The notes under the pieces: generated by a model | What the model saw: the letters and a program-made list of their open reading frames with translations, nothing else | Told to the model about the DNA's origin: nothing | Databases searched by the model: none | NCBI GenBank assembly: GCA_902363135.1 | Contig: CABIZF010000001.1 | Location: forward strand, 62,001 to 126,000 | Length of the DNA: 64,000 nt | DNA from: Lachnospiraceae bacterium | Lineage (GTDB): Bacteria; Bacillota; Clostridia; Lachnospirales; Lachnospiraceae | Reading direction: 5' to 3' | In this document: positions 1 to 8,583 of the stretch, piece after piece | Numbering within the stretch: position 1 is the first letter of the stretch | How the letters are laid out: each line of letters starts with the position of its first letter | Translations under genes and position numbers: made by a program

Positions 1-889
1 GGCGTTTCTTATCGTACAGCATATAGATTGATACGATAATGGTAATCAGCAGGTTGACGATCCAGTTGGCGATCCACATCGAGACGGAATAAATAGCCGG
101 AACCATGTTTGTGGCGAAATTCCGTAGCGTGGTAATGAGATCCGGTACCGCATCTGTGATCGGCTTTGTGATCGCTTCGATATCCAGATCCGGGAACCGT
201 GTCTGCAGATCTGCGATCAGCTCCAGAAGGGAGCTGTACGCGCTCGGAATGAAGTTTACAAAGTCTACGATGTTATTTACGATCTCAGGCAGGATGTAGA
301 GCAGGATGAGCACGATAAAGCCAAGCCCGATCACATAGGTGATAAGGATGGACAAAACCGTCTGTACCGTGTGGTTCATCCGCCGGTTCAGCTTCTGACA
401 GGCCAGATCAAAGAGATGGTAAAAAGCATGCACCATCGGGTTGAGCACGTAGGCGAGCAATGCACCGAAGATAAACGGGCTGAGGACGCCTGCGATCTGT
501 CCGAGCCAGCCCTTGGTCTTTTCGATATCGATGACAGCCTTGAAGATGATCGCAGAGGCCAGAATCATGATGATACCGTAAATGCAGATCGTGAAATAGC
601 GATTGTTTTTTATAAAGCGCTGACTTTCGCCTGGCGGTGTATCATCGCCAGGATGGAAGCTGTGTGCAGAGGCAGAAACAACATGGTCAGAAACCGATGC
701 TGCAAGCTTCTGTGCCGGCGGTGGCGCGGCGCTTTCGGTGTGTGCCGCAGACATGGTTTGTGACAGCGTAGATGTCCCGCCTGCCCTAAGCTGGTCAGGA
801 GACACCTGCGCAAAATTCGTGGCAGGCTGACGCGTTTGTGACTTCTGCGCAGTATGCCGTTTGGTTGATTTTTTGTTTTTAGATTTCAT
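1..889 (-). CDS. AI-2E family transporter, 5' part (cut by window edge)
   Basis: The minus-strand frame opens at an ATG at 887-889, preceded by GAAAGGAACC, and stays open for 296 codons to the window edge. The first 90 or so residues are polar and rich in Ser, Ala and Pro, probably a disordered cytoplasmic tail. Hydrophobic segments follow at about 99-119, 132-150, 177-200 and 275-292. The stretch FGALLAYVLNP and the later YMLYDKK are characteristic of the AI-2E/YdiK/PerM permease family (PF01594). Family members are polytopic inner-membrane proteins whose substrates are mostly unproven, so an autoinducer role should not be assumed. The C-terminal half lies outside the window. A hairpin repeat sits just upstream, within its probable 5' leader. 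Confidence 0.85.
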   Translation of the reverse strand, partial: MKSKNKKSTKRHTAQKSQTRQPATNFAQVSPDQLRAGGTSTLSQTMSAAHTESAAPPPAQKLAASVSDHVVSASAHSFHPGDDTPPGESQRFIKNNRYFTICIYGIIMILASAIIFKAVIDIEKTKGWLGQIAGVLSPFIFGALLAYVLNPMVHAFYHLFDLACQKLNRRMNHTVQTVLSILITYVIGLGFIVLILLYILPEIVNNIVDFVNFIPSAYSSLLELIADLQTRFPDLDIEAITKPITDAVPDLITTLRNFATNMVPAIYSVSMWIANWIVNLLITIIVSIYMLYDKKR

Positions 890-918
890 AGGTTCCTTTC
901 TGTCTGGTCGCTGTCATT

Positions 919-987
919 TGAACGCAGATCGCGAAGCGACTGCGTTCATGAGCAAGTAGCGAAGCGGATTGCGAATGTCCGCTTTAC
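919..987. repeat. R1 hairpin repeat, copy 1
   Basis: Two hairpins in tandem. In the first, TGAACGCAG (919-927) pairs with CTGCGTTCA (940-948), and an inner TCGC/GCGA pair closes a GAA loop. In the second, AAGCGGA (962-968) pairs with TCCGCTT (978-984) around the loop TTGCGAATG. The same units recur at least ten times in this window, always between genes. Confidence 0.85.
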
Positions 988-1113
988 TCTGTGAACTATT
1001 CTGTCGGCTCATTCCTGCAGTTTTGCAAAAACAATCAGCAGGAGTTTCCGATCCCTAGAAAGCAGAAGCAGATTCTGGCAGACCGTGTAGTGACTGAAAC
1101 ATGTATTTTTCAA

Positions 1114-1321
1114 TTATATGTTGTTGGGGTCAAAAGGTATTTTGACCCTTATGACACACGGATTGCTTCGCATTTCATGCTCCCGCAATCCTAAAACACC
1201 TCAAATCCGCTCATTTTTTTACGAAAAATGGCTACTTTTCAGTGTTTTGCGGGTCAATAAGTCATGCTTTTTCATGCAAGCATGAAATGCATGACTTTTT
1301 GACCCTTGTGTCATTATATAA
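1114..1321. repeat. R2 repeat, copy 1 (208 bp, MITE-like)
   Basis: Its left end carries TTGGGGTCAAAAGGT and its right end the inverted equivalent (TTTTTGACCCTTGTG). Inside is the palindrome TTCATGCAAGCATGAA. The copy at 34642-34849 has the same length, lies in the opposite orientation and has matching ends. Shorter relatives are at 6998-7127 and 23470-23566. No protein is encoded. Confidence 0.8.
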
Positions 1322-1508
1322 TGCAGGGAAAGCGGATTCAAGTATCTCGGGGGCAGAAAAGTCTAAAAGAATTATAAAGACAAGTCCCGGCCCACAGCAT
1401 ATTGCTTTGCGCAATTGAAGCAGGGGACTTGCTTGATCTGGCCAAATTGTCGGAAAATTTAAGAAAAAACGGAAAATAAAAAAACTTTAAAAAATTTGAA
1501 AAAACCCC

Positions 1509-1536
1509 TTGCAATTCCTAAAAACTATGCTATAAT
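1509..1536 (+). promoter_or_regulatory. sigma-A promoter of tRNA-Lys
   Basis: TTGCAA (1509-1514) and TATAAT (1531-1536) are separated by 16 bp and lie about 60 bp before the tRNA. Confidence 0.8.
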
Positions 1537-1594
1537 AAGTCTTGCTTGTGAGGGAAACGAAAACAAAGAAACAAAACAAGCGACAATCAAATAA

Positions 1595-1667
1595 GCGCGA
1601 TTAGCTCAGTTGGTAGAGCACCTGACTCTTAATCAGGGTGTCCAGGGTTCGAGCCCCTGATCGCGCA
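1595..1667 (+). tRNA. tRNA-Lys (anticodon CTT)
   Basis: A complete cloverleaf of 73 nt. The acceptor stem GCGCGAT/ATCGCGC is followed by discriminator A; the D arm is GCTC/GAGC; the anticodon stem CCTGA/TCAGG holds the loop CTCTTAA, giving anticodon CTT; the T arm is CAGGG/CCCTG with loop TTCGAGC. CCA is not encoded. It stands alone with its own promoter and terminator. Confidence 0.97.
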
Positions 1668-1674
1668 CTGAAAG

Positions 1675-1718
1675 CACTGTTTTTGCGGACATGGAGCCGC
1701 GGGGACGGTGTTTTTTTT
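1675..1718 (+). terminator. intrinsic terminator after tRNA-Lys
   Basis: A 14-bp stem (1675-1688 with 1697-1710), including several G-U pairs, is followed directly by eight T residues (1711-1718). Confidence 0.85.
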
Positions 1719-1810
1719 GCGCCCGCGCAGAATTCTTGCCGGAAATCTTAGCTGCCGTTTTTGCGTGGCTGATACAACATACAAAAATTAACTGGACTAA
1801 TAACGCAGAA

Positions 1811-1852
1811 TGAACGCAGAGCTGCAGGGATGGATGCGAATGTCCGCTTTAC
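1811..1852. repeat. R1 repeat, shortened copy
   Basis: TGAACGCAG is joined directly to GCTGCAGGGATGGAT and then GCGAATGTCCGCTTTAC. The first hairpin is reduced and the middle module retained. Confidence 0.65.
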
Positions 1853-1961
1853 AATCCAGGCAAATTATGTACTGCAGTTATTTGCAGTATGATGTACTAG
1901 TACTGTCAGAATCAACAAAATCCCAAAAACATTTTTGGTAAAAAGTAAAGACAGGATTTCC

Positions 1962-1990
1962 TTGACAGAGTCTTATGCAAAACGTATAAT
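1962..1990 (+). promoter_or_regulatory. consensus sigma-A promoter of the sugar transport operon
   Basis: TTGACA (1962-1967) and TATAAT (1985-1990) with an ideal 17-bp spacer. The predicted start site, near 1997, lies just before the first operator palindrome. Confidence 0.9.
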
Positions 1991-2002
1991 AAGAACAACA
2001 AA

Positions 2003-2014
2003 GTACACGTGTAC
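2003..2014. promoter_or_regulatory. operator O1 for a LacI-type regulator
   Basis: A perfect 12-bp palindrome GTACACGTGTAC, just downstream of the predicted start site. The match to the second copy extends to GTACACGTGTACGCAAT. A central CG in a palindrome is typical of LacI/GalR operators. The nearest candidate regulator is the LacI protein at 7146-8174 in the same locus. Confidence 0.75.
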
Positions 2015-2105
2015 GCAATTAAAAATACCTAATTCAAGGGCGGATTGTATTGAGAAGAATACAAAAAGCGAGACAATGTTCCGCTCTATTTTTAAAGGAA
2101 AAAAT

Positions 2106-2117
2106 GTACACGTGTAC
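2106..2117. promoter_or_regulatory. operator O2, identical to O1
   Basis: A second GTACACGTGTAC with the same GCAAT flank, 103 bp downstream of O1 (about ten helical turns) and 60 bp before the start codon. The spacing suits repression by DNA looping. Confidence 0.75.
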
Positions 2118-2177
2118 GCAATCGCTTATGAGCATACTGTTCGCTTTAGCTCAACAAGAAAAAGGAGGAAATTCAAA

Positions 2178-3434
2178 ATGAAAAAGAAAACTATCAGCCT
2201 GCTTATGGCAGCATCACTGGCAGCATCTTCTCTGGCAGGCGGAATCGTGAGCTTCGCAGAGGAGTCCGATCCGATCACCCTTTCTGTATGGGCGCCGTTT
2301 ACCGGGTCCGACGGAGATGTGCTTCGTGAGATCATTGATAACTATAACGAGACAAATACCGACAATATTACAGTTCAGATCGATATCATGGACAATGCGA
2401 CTCTGCAGTCCAAGTTGCCGACCGCAGTATCGACCGGCACCGGCCCGTCCTTTGTACTCGTAGGAATTGAGTTCCTGCAGCAGTATGCGAAAAACGGACT
2501 GATCGAAGATATCAGTGATTTCTGGGATGCGACTGGCATTGATAAGAGCAATTTCTATGAAAATGTACTTGCAAAGTCTTATGTTGGTGATACACAGTAT
2601 GGCGTTCCGATGCAGTACAACCTGCAGTATCTCTACTACAATAAGGATATTTTTGAGGCAGCAGGACTGGATCCGGAGACTCCGCCAACTACGCTGGATG
2701 AGCTGAAGGAAGATGCCATTGCATGTACCGATGCATCTAAAAATCAGTATGGAATCGGTATTCCGTATGATTATGCTTCTTATTGTGAATATCTCTGGGC
2801 AAACGGCGGAGATGTCATCAGCACGGACGGAAAGGAAAATCTGCTGAATTCTCAGGAAAATATCGACACACTTACCTGGCTGCAGGATTTGGCAATCAAC
2901 GAAGGAGTATCTCCGGAAGGCCTTACAGCTGCCGATGCAGATACAATGTTCCAGGCAGGCCAGCTGGCGATGTACACGAGCGGACCGTGGAACATCAATG
3001 GTCTGAACCAGCTCGGTGTCAACTATGGAATCACGGCGATTCCGGCAGGCAGTGCAGGTGCATTCTCTCCGGAAGGAGGATGCTCATATATGCTGACCAA
3101 GGGAGCAGACGATGCGACGCGGGCAGCAGTTTACAAATTCATGGCATATTGGCTGTCTGATGCGACGTTGAAAGAGTGGTCGAACCGCAATGGCTTCCCG
3201 GTATGGTCATATTCGGTACTGGAAGATGAGGACATCAAGGCAAACGAGATTCTGAGCAATGTTTCCAAGGCATCTGAGATCGGAAGAGACTGGCATCTGA
3301 ATCTGACGATCGGCAGCCAGATTGACAGTGATGTCATGCAGCCGATGATGGAGAAGATTCTCGCAGGAGAGGATGTCGCTGAAAATGTGAAGGCCGCATC
3401 GGATATTTTAGATGGAATTATTGCGGCACAGTAA
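2178..3434 (+). CDS. sugar ABC transporter substrate-binding protein (family 1)
   Basis: 418 residues. The chosen ATG follows AAAGGAGG at the right distance; the longer frame upstream is leader DNA. The N-terminus (KKK, then a hydrophobic run ending near SFAEE at residue 29) is a signal peptide. I see no lipobox cysteine, which is unusual for a Gram-positive binding protein unless it is held by other contacts. The mature part starts with DPITLSVWAPF and has the family-1 fold features: GPSFVLVG, GVPMQYNLQYLYYNKDIF and AMYTSGPWNINGL. It precedes two CUT1 permeases and a GH51 enzyme, so the ligand is probably an arabinose-containing or related oligosaccharide (inference). No ATPase is nearby; such systems often share a MsmX-like one. 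Confidence 0.9.
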   Translation: MKKKTISLLMAASLAASSLAGGIVSFAEESDPITLSVWAPFTGSDGDVLREIIDNYNETNTDNITVQIDIMDNATLQSKLPTAVSTGTGPSFVLVGIEFLQQYAKNGLIEDISDFWDATGIDKSNFYENVLAKSYVGDTQYGVPMQYNLQYLYYNKDIFEAAGLDPETPPTTLDELKEDAIACTDASKNQYGIGIPYDYASYCEYLWANGGDVISTDGKENLLNSQENIDTLTWLQDLAINEGVSPEGLTAADADTMFQAGQLAMYTSGPWNINGLNQLGVNYGITAIPAGSAGAFSPEGGCSYMLTKGADDATRAAVYKFMAYWLSDATLKEWSNRNGFPVWSYSVLEDEDIKANEILSNVSKASEIGRDWHLNLTIGSQIDSDVMQPMMEKILAGEDVAENVKAASDILDGIIAAQ

Positions 3435-3488
3435 GGGTACTTTGACTAAGGCAGGCGGATCACGGTAATTCGTTGTGCCATCTGGCTG

Positions 3489-3531
3489 AATGCCTCCGCA
3501 GATTTTGCAGAAATGCTTTTGCGGAGGCATT
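3489..3531 (+). terminator. hairpin between binding protein and permease genes
   Basis: The 12-bp arms AATGCCTCCGCA (3489-3500) and TGCGGAGGCATT (3520-3531) have only a short T run after them. Such a hairpin often protects or partly terminates the abundant binding-protein transcript before the permease genes. Confidence 0.65.
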
Positions 3532-3627
3532 TACCATATATAGATCGGGTATGTTATTTTCGGAATAACTATTTTGTTATGTATGAAAAAGTAAGCGCTG
3601 TCGGGTAAGACGGCAGAAGGAGTTATT

Positions 3628-4542
3628 ATGAAAAAGAATGCTGCGGGAAAGCAGAAGGAGACAGGGATTCGGACGCAGAAGCAGGCGTATCTGTTTCTGG
3701 CGCCGTCGTTGATTATCCTGACGGTATTTGTTTTTGTACCTCTGGTCGGGGCAATTGCAATCAGTCTGATGAATATCAATATTTATATGAATGATATTTC
3801 TTTTGCAGGGCTGAAAAACTATCTGAAAATGTTTACCGATGCAAGAGTCGGGAATGCGACGTTAAACACATTTTACTTTGCATTGCTGGAGGTGCCGCTC
3901 CAGATTGGGCTGGCACTGCTTCTGGTCATGTTTATGACGAAAAATACAAAGGTTCACAAATTGATGCGAACGACCTTTTATCTTCCGTATGTATGCTCGA
4001 TGACGGCAGTGAGCATCATGTGGTCGATGCTTTTAAATAAGAACTATGGAATGCTTTCCTACCTGCTTGGTAAGATCGGGATTCAGATGCCGAACCTTTT
4101 GACCAGCACGACATGGGCGATGCCGACTGTCATCCTGGTCACGGTATGGAAAGGGTTTGGGTATACATTGACGGTACTGTCTGCTGCGGCTCTGGGCGTG
4201 TCGCATTCGTTGTATGAGGCGGCAGAGCTGGACGGTGCGGGTGGATTTCAGCAGTTTCTCTATGTGACGATACCGGGGATTCGGGATACGATCGGATTTT
4301 GTACGGTCACGACACTGATTATGGCATTGCAGGTATTTGATCAGATCTATGTCATGACAGAGGGAGGACCGCAGTATAAGACGGAGACACTGGTCGGTTA
4401 TATTTATAATAAAGGATTTCAGATGGCACCGTTTGACTTGGGATATGCCTCTTCAATGGCCGTATATCTGTTTCTCATTATTGCGGTACTGACCTTTATC
4501 ATGCGGAAGTATGCATTCCCGCAGGGAGGTGACGAAGAATGA
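3628..4542 (+). CDS. sugar ABC transporter permease (MalF type)
   Basis: 304 residues with AGAAGGAG before the ATG. A basic N-terminus (about 25 residues) leads into about six hydrophobic segments, starting with AYLFLAPSLIILTVFVFVPL. The cytoplasmic EAA loop is seen as YEAAELDGAGGFQQF around residues 197-211, where the transporter ATPase would dock. It belongs to the CUT1 carbohydrate family. It overlaps the next permease by four bases (ATGA), so the two subunits are translationally coupled. It forms the membrane channel for the binding protein encoded upstream. Confidence 0.93.
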   Translation: MKKNAAGKQKETGIRTQKQAYLFLAPSLIILTVFVFVPLVGAIAISLMNINIYMNDISFAGLKNYLKMFTDARVGNATLNTFYFALLEVPLQIGLALLLVMFMTKNTKVHKLMRTTFYLPYVCSMTAVSIMWSMLLNKNYGMLSYLLGKIGIQMPNLLTSTTWAMPTVILVTVWKGFGYTLTVLSAAALGVSHSLYEAAELDGAGGFQQFLYVTIPGIRDTIGFCTVTTLIMALQVFDQIYVMTEGGPQYKTETLVGYIYNKGFQMAPFDLGYASSMAVYLFLIIAVLTFIMRKYAFPQGGDEE

Positions 4543-5369
4543 AAAAACGTAAAAGTGCAGTATTTGATGTGGTTGGATATATCGTATTGTTTTTGATTGT
4601 ACTGATTGTGGTGCTGCCGCTTTTCTGGTTGATCGTCTCATCCTTCAAATCAGATGCGGACGTGATCAAATGGCCGCCGCACTTCTTCCCGTCGGAGTGG
4701 GTGGCGACGCAGTACCGTTACGTCATGAAAGCGATCCCGGTGCTTGGCATGCTCAGAAATACGGTAATCTTCGCCGGATGCGTGACGGTAATCAGTCTGT
4801 TTTTTGACTCTCTTGCGGCATATGCGTTTTCCAGGATGCAGTTCCGGGGAAGAAAGGTGATCTTCGGTATTATTTTACTTACAATGATGATTCCGTTTCA
4901 GGTCATCATGATTCCGCTGTATCTGGAGGAGTTTAATCTGAAGATTCTGAATACCTATCTCGGACTGATTTTGCCACGTACCGCGAGTGCTTATGGTATT
5001 TACATGCTGACCTCATTTTTCTCCGGCGTACCGAAATCGCTGGATGAGGCGGCGCGCATCGATGGCATGAAGGAGTTTCAGATTTACTCGCGGATCATTG
5101 CCCCGCTTGCAAAGCCGGCCTTTGTGACACTTGGCATTTACCATTTCATGAATAACTGGAACGACCTGCTTTATCCGATGATGCTGACGAGCTCGGTCGA
5201 CATGCGAACCCTATCAGCGGGACTGGCGATACTGGTCGGGAGCAACTCGATTAAATTCGGTCCGACTCTGGCGGCTACGGTGATTTCAGTAGCTCCGCTG
5301 CTCGTTTTATTCCTGTTCGGACAGAAGTTCTTTATGGAAGGAATTGCGACTTCGGGTATGAAGGAGTGA
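4539..5369 (+). CDS. sugar ABC transporter permease (MalG type)
   Basis: 276 residues, starting inside the stop codon of the preceding permease (ATGA). It has six predicted membrane segments. The first begins VVGYIVLFLIVLIVVLPLFW, followed by the MalG-typical VSSFKSDADV. The EAA loop reads LDEAARIDGMKEFQIYSRI. The C-terminus FFMEGIATSGMKE resembles the QKYFVEGLTAGAVKG-like tail of MalG proteins. It pairs with the upstream permease in one CUT1 importer. Confidence 0.93.
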   Translation: MKKRKSAVFDVVGYIVLFLIVLIVVLPLFWLIVSSFKSDADVIKWPPHFFPSEWVATQYRYVMKAIPVLGMLRNTVIFAGCVTVISLFFDSLAAYAFSRMQFRGRKVIFGIILLTMMIPFQVIMIPLYLEEFNLKILNTYLGLILPRTASAYGIYMLTSFFSGVPKSLDEAARIDGMKEFQIYSRIIAPLAKPAFVTLGIYHFMNNWNDLLYPMMLTSSVDMRTLSAGLAILVGSNSIKFGPTLAATVISVAPLLVLFLFGQKFFMEGIATSGMKE

Positions 5370-5446
5370 CAGAAGCAATATAAAAAAGTGTTGTAAGCTG
5401 CGAAGCAGTTGCATATAGGGATGAATCAGGAGAAAAAGGAGATTAT

Positions 5447-6958
5447 ATGAAAACGACAAAAATTATGGCGCATAAAAAATTTCAGAAAGGAAAAATCGAT
5501 CCGAGAATCTATGGCTCCTTTGTGGAGCATATGGGACGGGTCGTGTACTCTGGCATCTATGAGCCGGGCCATGCGACGGCGGATGAGAACGGATTCCGGC
5601 AGGATGTCGCGCAGGCAATGCACAAAATGGGCGTGACTACCGTGCGCTATCCGGGCGGCAATTTTGTATCGAACTATGACTGGAGAGATGGTGTGGGTCC
5701 GGTGAAAAGCCGTCCGCGCAAGATTGATCTGGCGTGGAAGAGCATCGAGACGAATGAAGTCGGTACCGATGAATTTATGAAATGGGCTGAGAAAAATGCG
5801 ATTGATCCAATGTTCGCAGTCAATCTCGGAACCGGCGATATCAAGAGCGCAGTATCTCTGCTGGAATACTGCAACTTTCCGGGTGGCACCTACTATAGTG
5901 ATATGCGCCGGGAAAACGGAAGAGAGAAGCCGTATGGCATCCATACGTGGTGCCTTGGAAACGAGATGGACGGAGACTGGCAGATCGGCCATAAGACGGC
6001 ATGGGAGTATGGAAGAATCGCGCACGAGGCAGGGAAGGCGATGAAGCTTCTGGATCCGTCGATTGAGCTGACTGTCTGCGGAAGCTCGATGTCTAGCAAT
6101 GCAACGTTTGGAGAATGGGAGCGCGAGGTGCTGCAGCATACTTATGACTGTACCGATTATATCTCTTTGCACCAATATTATGGCGGGCAGGAAAAGGGAA
6201 CGGCAGCGTTTCTGGCACAGTCGATGGATATGGAACGCTATATCCGGACGGTCTGCAATATCTGTGATGTGATCGGCGTGCAGCGCCGCTCAAAGAAAAA
6301 AATCAATATCTGCTTTGACGAGTGGGGCGTATGGGAGATTCCGAATACCGAGGTGCAGGAGTCGGTGGAAAATGCGCCGTGGCAGATCGCACCGGCCTTC
6401 AGTGAGCAGATTTATACGATGGAGGATGCTCTGCTCTTTGCCGGGATGATGATGAACTTTCTGCGTTATTCCGATCGGGTAAAGCTGGCGTGTCAGTCGT
6501 TGCTGACGAATATCAGCGCCTGCATTATGACAGAGCGTGGAGGCGGCGTATGGGTTCAGCCGATCTACTATCCGTTTGCAATGATGGCTGAGCATGCTCA
6601 TGGCGTCGTGCTCGACAGTCTGAGTGATGGTCCGGCTTATCAGGCCGGCGGCTTTGATGAAGTACCGGTCGTGGATCAGGTAGTCGTATACAACGAGGAA
6701 AAGCAGGAGCTTGTACTGTTCTTTGTCAACCGCAGTGAGGAAGCGGCCGAGGTAGAAACAGATCTCGAAGGATTTGCCGTGATCGGTGAGGTGCTGGAAT
6801 CTATGGCTTTGCGCCATCCGGACCGCAAGGCGACCAATGCGATCGAGCACAACCGTGTCGTGCCGCAGGCCTGCAGCAACTATGTACAGAAGGACGGTGC
6901 GCTGCACTGCGAGCTGATGCCGCTTTCCTTCCAGATGATTCGGATAAAGGCGAGATAA
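5447..6958 (+). CDS. abfA: alpha-L-arabinofuranosidase, GH51
   Basis: 503 residues without a signal peptide, so it acts in the cytoplasm on imported oligosaccharides, releasing terminal alpha-L-arabinofuranosyl units. Family GH51 is recognised by IYGSFVEHMGRVVYSGIYEP at the N-terminus, RYPGGNFVSNYDWRDGVGP, the acid/base motif CLGNEMDG (Glu173) and the nucleophile motif CFDEWGVW (Glu292). A C-terminal beta-rich part follows the (beta/alpha)8 barrel. Length is normal. The ATG follows GGAGAAAAAGGAGATTAT. It directly follows the two sugar permeases and probably belongs to the same transcription unit. Confidence 0.95.
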   Translation: MKTTKIMAHKKFQKGKIDPRIYGSFVEHMGRVVYSGIYEPGHATADENGFRQDVAQAMHKMGVTTVRYPGGNFVSNYDWRDGVGPVKSRPRKIDLAWKSIETNEVGTDEFMKWAEKNAIDPMFAVNLGTGDIKSAVSLLEYCNFPGGTYYSDMRRENGREKPYGIHTWCLGNEMDGDWQIGHKTAWEYGRIAHEAGKAMKLLDPSIELTVCGSSMSSNATFGEWEREVLQHTYDCTDYISLHQYYGGQEKGTAAFLAQSMDMERYIRTVCNICDVIGVQRRSKKKINICFDEWGVWEIPNTEVQESVENAPWQIAPAFSEQIYTMEDALLFAGMMMNFLRYSDRVKLACQSLLTNISACIMTERGGGVWVQPIYYPFAMMAEHAHGVVLDSLSDGPAYQAGGFDEVPVVDQVVVYNEEKQELVLFFVNRSEEAAEVETDLEGFAVIGEVLESMALRHPDRKATNAIEHNRVVPQACSNYVQKDGALHCELMPLSFQMIRIKAR

Positions 6959-6997
6959 TACCGAGCCGCGGGCTTGTGTGAGAGTGAGAGATTGTGA

Positions 6998-7127
6998 TAT
7001 AGTATGATACAAGGGTCAAACGGTCATGCGTTTCATGCTTGCATGAAAAAGCATGACTTATTGACCCGCAAAACACCGAAAAGTAGCCATTTTTCGTAGA
7101 AAAATGAGCGGATTTCGAATACTATAC
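6998..7127. repeat. R2 repeat, copy 2 (partial, inverted relative to copy 1)
   Basis: It matches the reverse complement of the right half of copy 1 (ACAAGGGTCAAA, the ATGCTTGCAT palindrome, TTATTGACCCGCAAAACAC, AAAAATGAGCGGATTT). Short inverted ends TATAGTAT/ATACTATA bound it. It stops a few bases before the ribosome binding site of the LacI gene and so forms most of that gene's leader. Confidence 0.75.
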
Positions 7128-7145
7128 ACGAAGGGAGAGCACATC

Positions 7146-8174
7146 ATGGGAATCACGACAAAGGATCTGGCGCAGCTGTGCGGCGTATCACGCACGACCG
7201 TACACCGCGCACTTTACGGGGGAGGAAGAATTCATCCGGATACAAAGGAAATGATTCTGCGTGTCGCGAAGGAGCATGACTACCGACCGGATCTGCTGGC
7301 GCGAGGCCTGGTGAAGGGACGCACCTACTATATCGGAGTCGTAGTTATGGATGTGCGCAACCGGTATTTTGCGGGAATGCTGAGCGCGATCGGGCGGGAA
7401 GCCGCGCAGCATGGCTACAATATCAACATCACCCTGCATGATAACAACCGCGAATTTGAGCAGGATCAGCTCACGCGGCTTTCTTCCTACCGGATGGACG
7501 GAATCATCCTTTCCTCCGTTAATGAAGGGCCGGAGTATGCGAAATTTCTGGAAAGCCTGGAGACACCGATCGTGACCGTGGATAATAAGATTGCCGATGG
7601 GATTCCGTTTGTGAGTATTGACCAGCGTGCGGCGATGCGGGAAGCCGTGGAGCATATCCTGGAAATGAAAAAATATGAGCGGATTGTATTTGTCTGTCCG
7701 GCGATGGCAGTGGCAGGAGAGCAGAACATTTATGTACACCGGGAGCGAAAAAAGGGATTTGAGGAAGCGATAACGGGTGCACCCGGGGTACAGGCGGAAT
7801 ACGTGCTGAACTGGGAGTATTTAAAGCAGGTAGAGAAGCTGGCACAGGATGGCATCCGTACAGCGTTTGCCTGTACCGCAGATGATTTTGCACTGGATAT
7901 TATGAAGTATCTGAAAGAGAAGGGGCTGCGGGCTCCGGTGGACTATGGAATTGTCGGGTTCGATAATGTAGATACCCTGAAATACATCACACCGCAGCTG
8001 GTAACAGTATCCAATAAGGTCGATGCGGTCGCAAAGGCGGCAGTGCAGATGCTGTTTGCGCTGATCAATGCGGGACAGGAGCAGGCAGATGAGAAGTCGC
8101 AGGTGGCAGAGCAGGAAGCTCAGAGACGGGTGCAGATACTTCCGCATGAGCTGATAGATGGAGAAACACTGTAG
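7146..8174 (+). CDS. LacI-family transcriptional regulator of the sugar locus
   Basis: 342 residues. The start is placed at the ATG after AAGGGAGAG, because the helix-turn-helix follows at once: TTKDLAQLCGVSRTTVHRAL (residues 3-22) with the hinge helix near LLARGLVKG. The rest is a periplasmic-binding-protein-like effector domain (TYYIGVVVMDVRNRYFAGML, then GIVGFDNVDTLKYITPQL). The C-terminal part is Gln/Glu-rich (QEQADEKSQVAEQEAQ), less usual for the family. It lies between the GH51 and GH2 genes. It is the best candidate for binding the paired GTACACGTGTAC operators, with a sugar as inducer (inference). Confidence 0.9.
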   Translation: MGITTKDLAQLCGVSRTTVHRALYGGGRIHPDTKEMILRVAKEHDYRPDLLARGLVKGRTYYIGVVVMDVRNRYFAGMLSAIGREAAQHGYNINITLHDNNREFEQDQLTRLSSYRMDGIILSSVNEGPEYAKFLESLETPIVTVDNKIADGIPFVSIDQRAAMREAVEHILEMKKYERIVFVCPAMAVAGEQNIYVHRERKKGFEEAITGAPGVQAEYVLNWEYLKQVEKLAQDGIRTAFACTADDFALDIMKYLKEKGLRAPVDYGIVGFDNVDTLKYITPQLVTVSNKVDAVAKAAVQMLFALINAGQEQADEKSQVAEQEAQRRVQILPHELIDGETL

Positions 8175-8583
8175 CAAGGTTTTGACAATAGTTTTGTTGA
8201 TTCCCTATCATGCATGGGCCAATCGAGGCGTGACAGAAATGACGACCTGGCTGCTGGATGAGGAGAAATGCTGATAGCAAAAGAGAAGACAGGTAGCGGA
8301 TGTGGTTGAACATCGTAACATCGTTATCAGACATAAAATCCCTGTGCTTACCGTATCGTAAAAAGCTGGTGAGCATGGGGATTTGATATTGCGTGGTGTG
8401 GAATCGATATGCTATGATGGTAAAGGAATTAACTGGATCGTTTTATTTTTTGAACGCAGATCGCGAAGCGACTGCGTTCATGAGCAAGTAACGAAGCTAG
8501 GCCCTGTCAGCAGAGCTGCAGGGATGGATTGCGAATGTCCGCTTTACTAAAGCAAAAATATGATTCATACAGGGGGACAAAAA
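8175..8583. other. 409-bp intergenic region before the GH2 gene
   Basis: No gene seen. It contains a 17-bp imperfect hairpin (8336-8352 with 8368-8384, arms beginning AAATCCC and ending GGGGATTT) without a clear T tract, and a complete R1 repeat (8451-8548). A promoter for the GH2 gene is likely but I could not fix one with good spacing. Confidence 0.6.
8451..8548. repeat. R1 hairpin repeat with middle module
   Basis: TGAACGCAG...CTGCGTTCA (8451-8480) is followed by AGCAAGTAACGAAGCTA, a middle module with CCCTG/CAGGG arms and GCAGAGCTGC, then GGATTGCGAATGTCCGCTTTAC. It ends about 35 bp before the GH2 start codon, inside the probable leader. Confidence 0.85.

Larger units (their letters stand above)
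890..1594. other. 705-bp intergenic region without a supported gene
   Basis: No convincing coding frame. It holds an R1 hairpin repeat (919-987), a full R2 repeat (1114-1321), an inverted repeat of 8 bp arms (CAAGTCCC at 1381-1388, GGGACTTG at 1424-1431) and the promoter of the downstream tRNA. The 5' signals of the leftward AI-2E gene must also lie here. Confidence 0.7.
1719..2177. other. promoter and leader region of the sugar operon, no gene
   Basis: About 460 bp between the tRNA terminator and the binding-protein gene. It contains a partial R1 repeat (1811-1852), a consensus promoter and two identical palindromes, described separately. A reading frame runs through the leader from 1935 in frame with the downstream gene. 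It lacks a ribosome site and crosses both operators, so it is not taken as coding. Confidence 0.7.

Noticed and set aside
1935..2177. Upstream extension of the first sugar-binding protein by 81 codons
   Set aside because: The extension crosses both operators and the leader, lacks a ribosome site and would bury the signal peptide inside the protein.
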